From assembly GCA_964624395.1 (NCBI GenBank), contig CAZUWY010000015.1:1-34049 (forward strand): a stretch of DNA of 34,049 nt, written 5' to 3'. Positions within the stretch are counted from its first letter, which is position 1; every line of letters starts with the position of its first letter. This DNA is from UBA1046 sp964624395. Its GTDB lineage: Bacteria > Bacillota > Clostridia > Saccharofermentanales > DTU023. The notes under the pieces are model-generated. The model was not told the origin of the DNA. It made no database searches and was given only the letters and a program-made list of their open reading frames with translations. Shown in pieces: positions 32,191 through 34,049 of the stretch. Position numbers and translations under genes: made by a program.

Positions 32191-32718
32191 ATGACAATAG
32201 ATGAAAAGACAGCTGAAATAGTTAAAATCCTGCTTCAAGAAGAGGGAAATGAACTTGAAGCTCATGAACTAGTAAATCTTCTTCTTAGCAAAAAAATCTC
32301 AAGAAATATAATGGATGATCATGCTAAAGGCAAAACAATTGGTGTAAAAATATCTGATGCCATCGCTTCTTTTGTCGGCAGCTGGGCATTTGTAGTCTTC
32401 TTTTTGCTCGTGCTATTATCTTGGGTCTTAATCAATAGCCTAGTTTATGCCCAGGTTTTAGACCCCTATCCATTCAGCTTACTAAATCTGCTTTTATCTT
32501 CTACCGCCGCTGTCCAGGCCCCGATAATAATGATGAGCCAAAAAAGACAAGAAGAAAGAGACAGGCACCGGGCACAAAATGATTACCATGCGGATTTGAA
32601 GACAGAGATAATGACAGAGGCGATCTTTCACAAAATAGAGCTGTTACTGGCTAATCAAAAAGAGATTATGCAAGAATTGCTGGCAAATAATGAAGGTACT
32701 CTAAGCGATATCGGTTAA
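32191..32718 (+). CDS. DUF1003 membrane protein
   Basis: 175 aa. An N-terminal soluble stretch (1-60) precedes two membrane helices (about 61-85 and 93-112: SWAFVVFFLLVLLSWVLIN and LLNLLLSSTAAVQAPIIMMS). Then comes a charged coiled tail RQEERDRHRAQNDYHADLKTEI. The SWAFV, NSL, DPYPFSLLNLLLS, AP.IMMSQ.RQ order is the DUF1003 signature. Function unknown. GGAGTG precedes the ATG by a few bases, immediately after the sodB terminator, so expression may be read-through. Confidence 0.88.
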   Translation: MTIDEKTAEIVKILLQEEGNELEAHELVNLLLSKKISRNIMDDHAKGKTIGVKISDAIASFVGSWAFVVFFLLVLLSWVLINSLVYAQVLDPYPFSLLNLLLSSTAAVQAPIIMMSQKRQEERDRHRAQNDYHADLKTEIMTEAIFHKIELLLANQKEIMQELLANNEGTLSDIG

Positions 32719-32942
32719 GGCCTTGCTCTTTTTGCTTGCAGGGCTTGATTACTTAAACTGTCCGTCATCTTCTTTCTGCTCGGCTCGCTGTATTCTTAGC
32801 ATTGCTTGTTACAACATATCTGTTGTCCCAAAATGGGATCCGAAAGTAGACTGGCATTCAGTACTGGCTTATTTGCCTGTCAAAAGCTTCCTGTTGATAT
32901 TTTCATACCCTGGGGTATATTAGCCCAGTGGCTGGCAATGAG

Positions 32943-32977
32943 AAACACTCAAGTCTGGTATCAGAGCTTGAGTGTTT
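32943..32977 (-). terminator. Terminator of tRNA-Ser(GCU)
   Basis: The perfect 11-bp stem AAACACTCAAG/CTTGAGTGTTT (32943-32953, 32967-32977), directly after the tRNA on the minus strand, runs into a short T-rich tract. Confidence 0.75.
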
Positions 32978-32980
32978 TGC

Positions 32981-33071
32981 TGGTGGAGAAGGAGGGATTC
33001 GAACCCTCGCTGGAGTTGCCCCCACTAACGGTTTAGCAAACCGTCCCCTTCGGCCTCTTGGGTACTTCTCC
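32981..33071 (-). tRNA. tRNA-Ser (anticodon GCU), CCA encoded
   Basis: A 91-nt class II tRNA on the minus strand. The acceptor is GGAGAAG/CTTCTCC, and the anticodon loop TTGCTAA carries GCT within the ACGGT/ACCGT stem. It has a long variable arm, T loop GGTTCGAATCC and an encoded CCA. As in the other serine tRNA of this window, the discriminator base is A. Confidence 0.97.
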
Positions 33072-33104
33072 GAAGTCTTGCCTTATGTGATGATCAGCTT
33101 GATC

Positions 33105-33133
33105 ATTTTAACGACAGAGCGGCTCTTTGTCAA
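33105..33133 (-). promoter_or_regulatory. Promoter of tRNA-Ser(GCU)
   Basis: Minus strand: TTGACA (33133-33128), 17-nt spacer, TAAAAT (33110-33105), about 34 bases before the tRNA. Confidence 0.85.
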
Positions 33134-33162
33134 TTAAAAGCAAAACTTTAGTCATGTAAATC

Positions 33163-33960
33163 TTAATCGTGTAGGCTGCCGCTGGTAAAGAAATCAAGGA
33201 CAATATCCAAAGCATCTGACCACATCTCAAAGCCGGCTCTTTTTGCCAGAGAATCGGTTGCTTTTTGATTCAGTCCACCAGGAGTCATCTCCTGCCACAA
33301 ATCTAACAGTTCTTCCTTTTTAGTTTTGCTAGCCATGTAAATCAAGGCGTCAAAGAAAGATACAGTATAGTCAGCAGATTTTTCCACCGACAGTTCATTT
33401 TCACTGCCCCATTTAATCGTCTCAGACAAAACGCGATAAAAAGGGCTGACCAGAGCAGTGATGGTAATCAGGGCGTCGAGCTGCTTTTCATTTTCCACGC
33501 AGACCACATGCCCCAGTTCATCCAGCAAAGAGATTAGTTCTTTATCTTCAGGGTAAAGCAATATAGGGCCTTTGCCATACTGGATAAAGGGTAGCGGTAC
33601 CATTTTATTTAATTTGACTGTAGAAGGCAGCTTGTTTCTTATCCAGTCAGAGGAAATAGGTGAGATTAGGCTAATCAGATGGTGATCGTCTCTGAATTTT
33701 AAATCAGCCAATACATCAGCGGCAATCTGCGGCGTAACAGCAAGAACAACCAGCTGAGATTGATCTAAAACCTCCTGATTGCTCTTCATAATCTCAACAT
33801 AATCAGCCATCAGAGACAATTCTTGGGCGCGCTCAGCATTGCGAGGTGACAAGTAAATTTTCATCTTTTTACTGCTGAAGCGAATAAGAGATTTGACAAT
33901 CGCTGAAGCCATTGTACCCACACCGACAAAACCAATAGAGATCGTGTTATTCTTTTCCAT
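33163..33960 (-). CDS. Pyrroline-5-carboxylate reductase-like oxidoreductase
   Basis: A 265-aa NAD(P)-binding protein similar to ProC. The Rossmann motif GFVGVGTMASAIVKSL lies at the N-terminus, and VVLAVTPQ, then the all-helical C-terminal half with EMTPGGLNQKA, match ProC's dimer/substrate region (ProC: TSPGGTT). The Thr-Thr after PGG in true P5C reductases is replaced by Leu-Asn, so another imine or keto substrate is possible. I choose ATG 33960. A -35 TTGTCC, 17-nt spacer and TATTTT preceded by TGC end seven bases before it, with no SD. Confidence 0.82.
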   Translation of the reverse strand: MEKNNTISIGFVGVGTMASAIVKSLIRFSSKKMKIYLSPRNAERAQELSLMADYVEIMKSNQEVLDQSQLVVLAVTPQIAADVLADLKFRDDHHLISLISPISSDWIRNKLPSTVKLNKMVPLPFIQYGKGPILLYPEDKELISLLDELGHVVCVENEKQLDALITITALVSPFYRVLSETIKWGSENELSVEKSADYTVSFFDALIYMASKTKKEELLDLWQEMTPGGLNQKATDSLAKRAGFEMWSDALDIVLDFFTSGSLHD

Positions 33961-33967
33961 ATTGTCT

Positions 33968-33996
33968 AAAATAGCATAGATAGAAAAAGTGGACAA
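33968..33996 (-). promoter_or_regulatory. Leaderless promoter of the ProC-like gene
   Basis: Minus strand: TTGTCC (33996-33991), 17-nt spacer, TATTTT (33973-33968) preceded by TGC, seven bases, then ATG 33960. The predicted +1 falls on or beside the start codon. Confidence 0.65.
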
Positions 33997-34049
33997 TATC
34001 CCTCTCTTTTATTATTTGACTTGACAGATCATTTGTTATGGGTTAAATT

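Noticed and set aside
1..34049. CRISPR arrays, intact insertion sequences, integrases, phage genes, replication origins
   Set aside because: No regularly spaced repeats, transposase or integrase genes, phage structural genes, or DnaA-box clusters were seen on either strand.

Overview
The window looks like chromosome of an anaerobic Gram-positive bacterium of the Bacillota, most likely class Clostridia. I infer this from family content: a Veg-IspE pair, RapZ, two lipoproteins including a DUF3048 (YerB-type) protein, a glycyl radical enzyme with its radical-SAM activase, an AmmeMemoRadiSam set, and mostly strong AGGAGG-type ribosome binding sites. GC looks moderately low by eye; I did not compute it. 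Most of the window is ordinary core chromosome. The accessory islands are the glycyl-radical operon (about 1-4000), a solute-binding lipoprotein locus (16341-17978) and a toxin-antitoxin-chaperone locus (29325-31000).

Layout. 109-3996: GntR regulator, glycyl radical enzyme (GRE) and activase in one operon, closed by a bidirectional terminator. 4091-5284 (-): PLP aminotransferase, then a divergent XRE regulator. 5976-6711: no convincing gene, but a near-consensus promoter leading into many small hairpins (candidate ncRNA). 6712-8743: veg-ispE convergent with a dsrE-like gene and dtd. 8933-11400: small zinc-ribbon membrane protein, nagB, and a membrane-anchored rhodanese-like / thioredoxin-like pair. 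11695-15267: two tandem DMT transporters and a uracil permease with structured leaders. 15666-19300: ICMT-like methyltransferase, orphan amino-acid-type binding lipoprotein, DUF3048 lipoprotein. 19407-24279: prolyl aminopeptidase-like hydrolase, threonine-synthase-like enzyme, mnmA and a beta-CASP nuclease. 24400-27560: Memo/AMMECR1 fusion, its radical SAM partner, and rapZ. 27575-29039 (-): psd and pssA, making phosphatidylethanolamine. 29235-33071: two tRNA-Ser genes bracketing the toxin-antitoxin-chaperone locus, superoxide dismutase and a DUF1003 protein. 33163-33960 (-): a ProC-like oxidoreductase.

Most notable points: (1) a HigB-HigA-SecB-like toxin-antitoxin-chaperone module whose toxin appears frameshifted at its 5' end, with a perfect palindrome filling the promoter spacer; (2) a GRE of unassigned substrate whose activase keeps the WCSxPES signature but lacks the ferredoxin-like cysteine insert; (3) an AmmeMemoRadiSam radical SAM gene with a complete cysteine-rich N-terminus but no ATG, GTG or TTG start, lying in the +1 frame straight after the Memo-AMMECR1 stop; (4) four genes whose extended -10 box (TGn + hexamer) sits 6-7 nt before the start codon, implying leaderless mRNAs; (5) several structured RNA candidates (6115-6460, 12671-12753, 13768-13897, 15271-15377); (6) a 22-nt leader shared, with one mismatch, by two unrelated genes 19 kb apart. 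All family assignments come from reading motifs; no database search was run.
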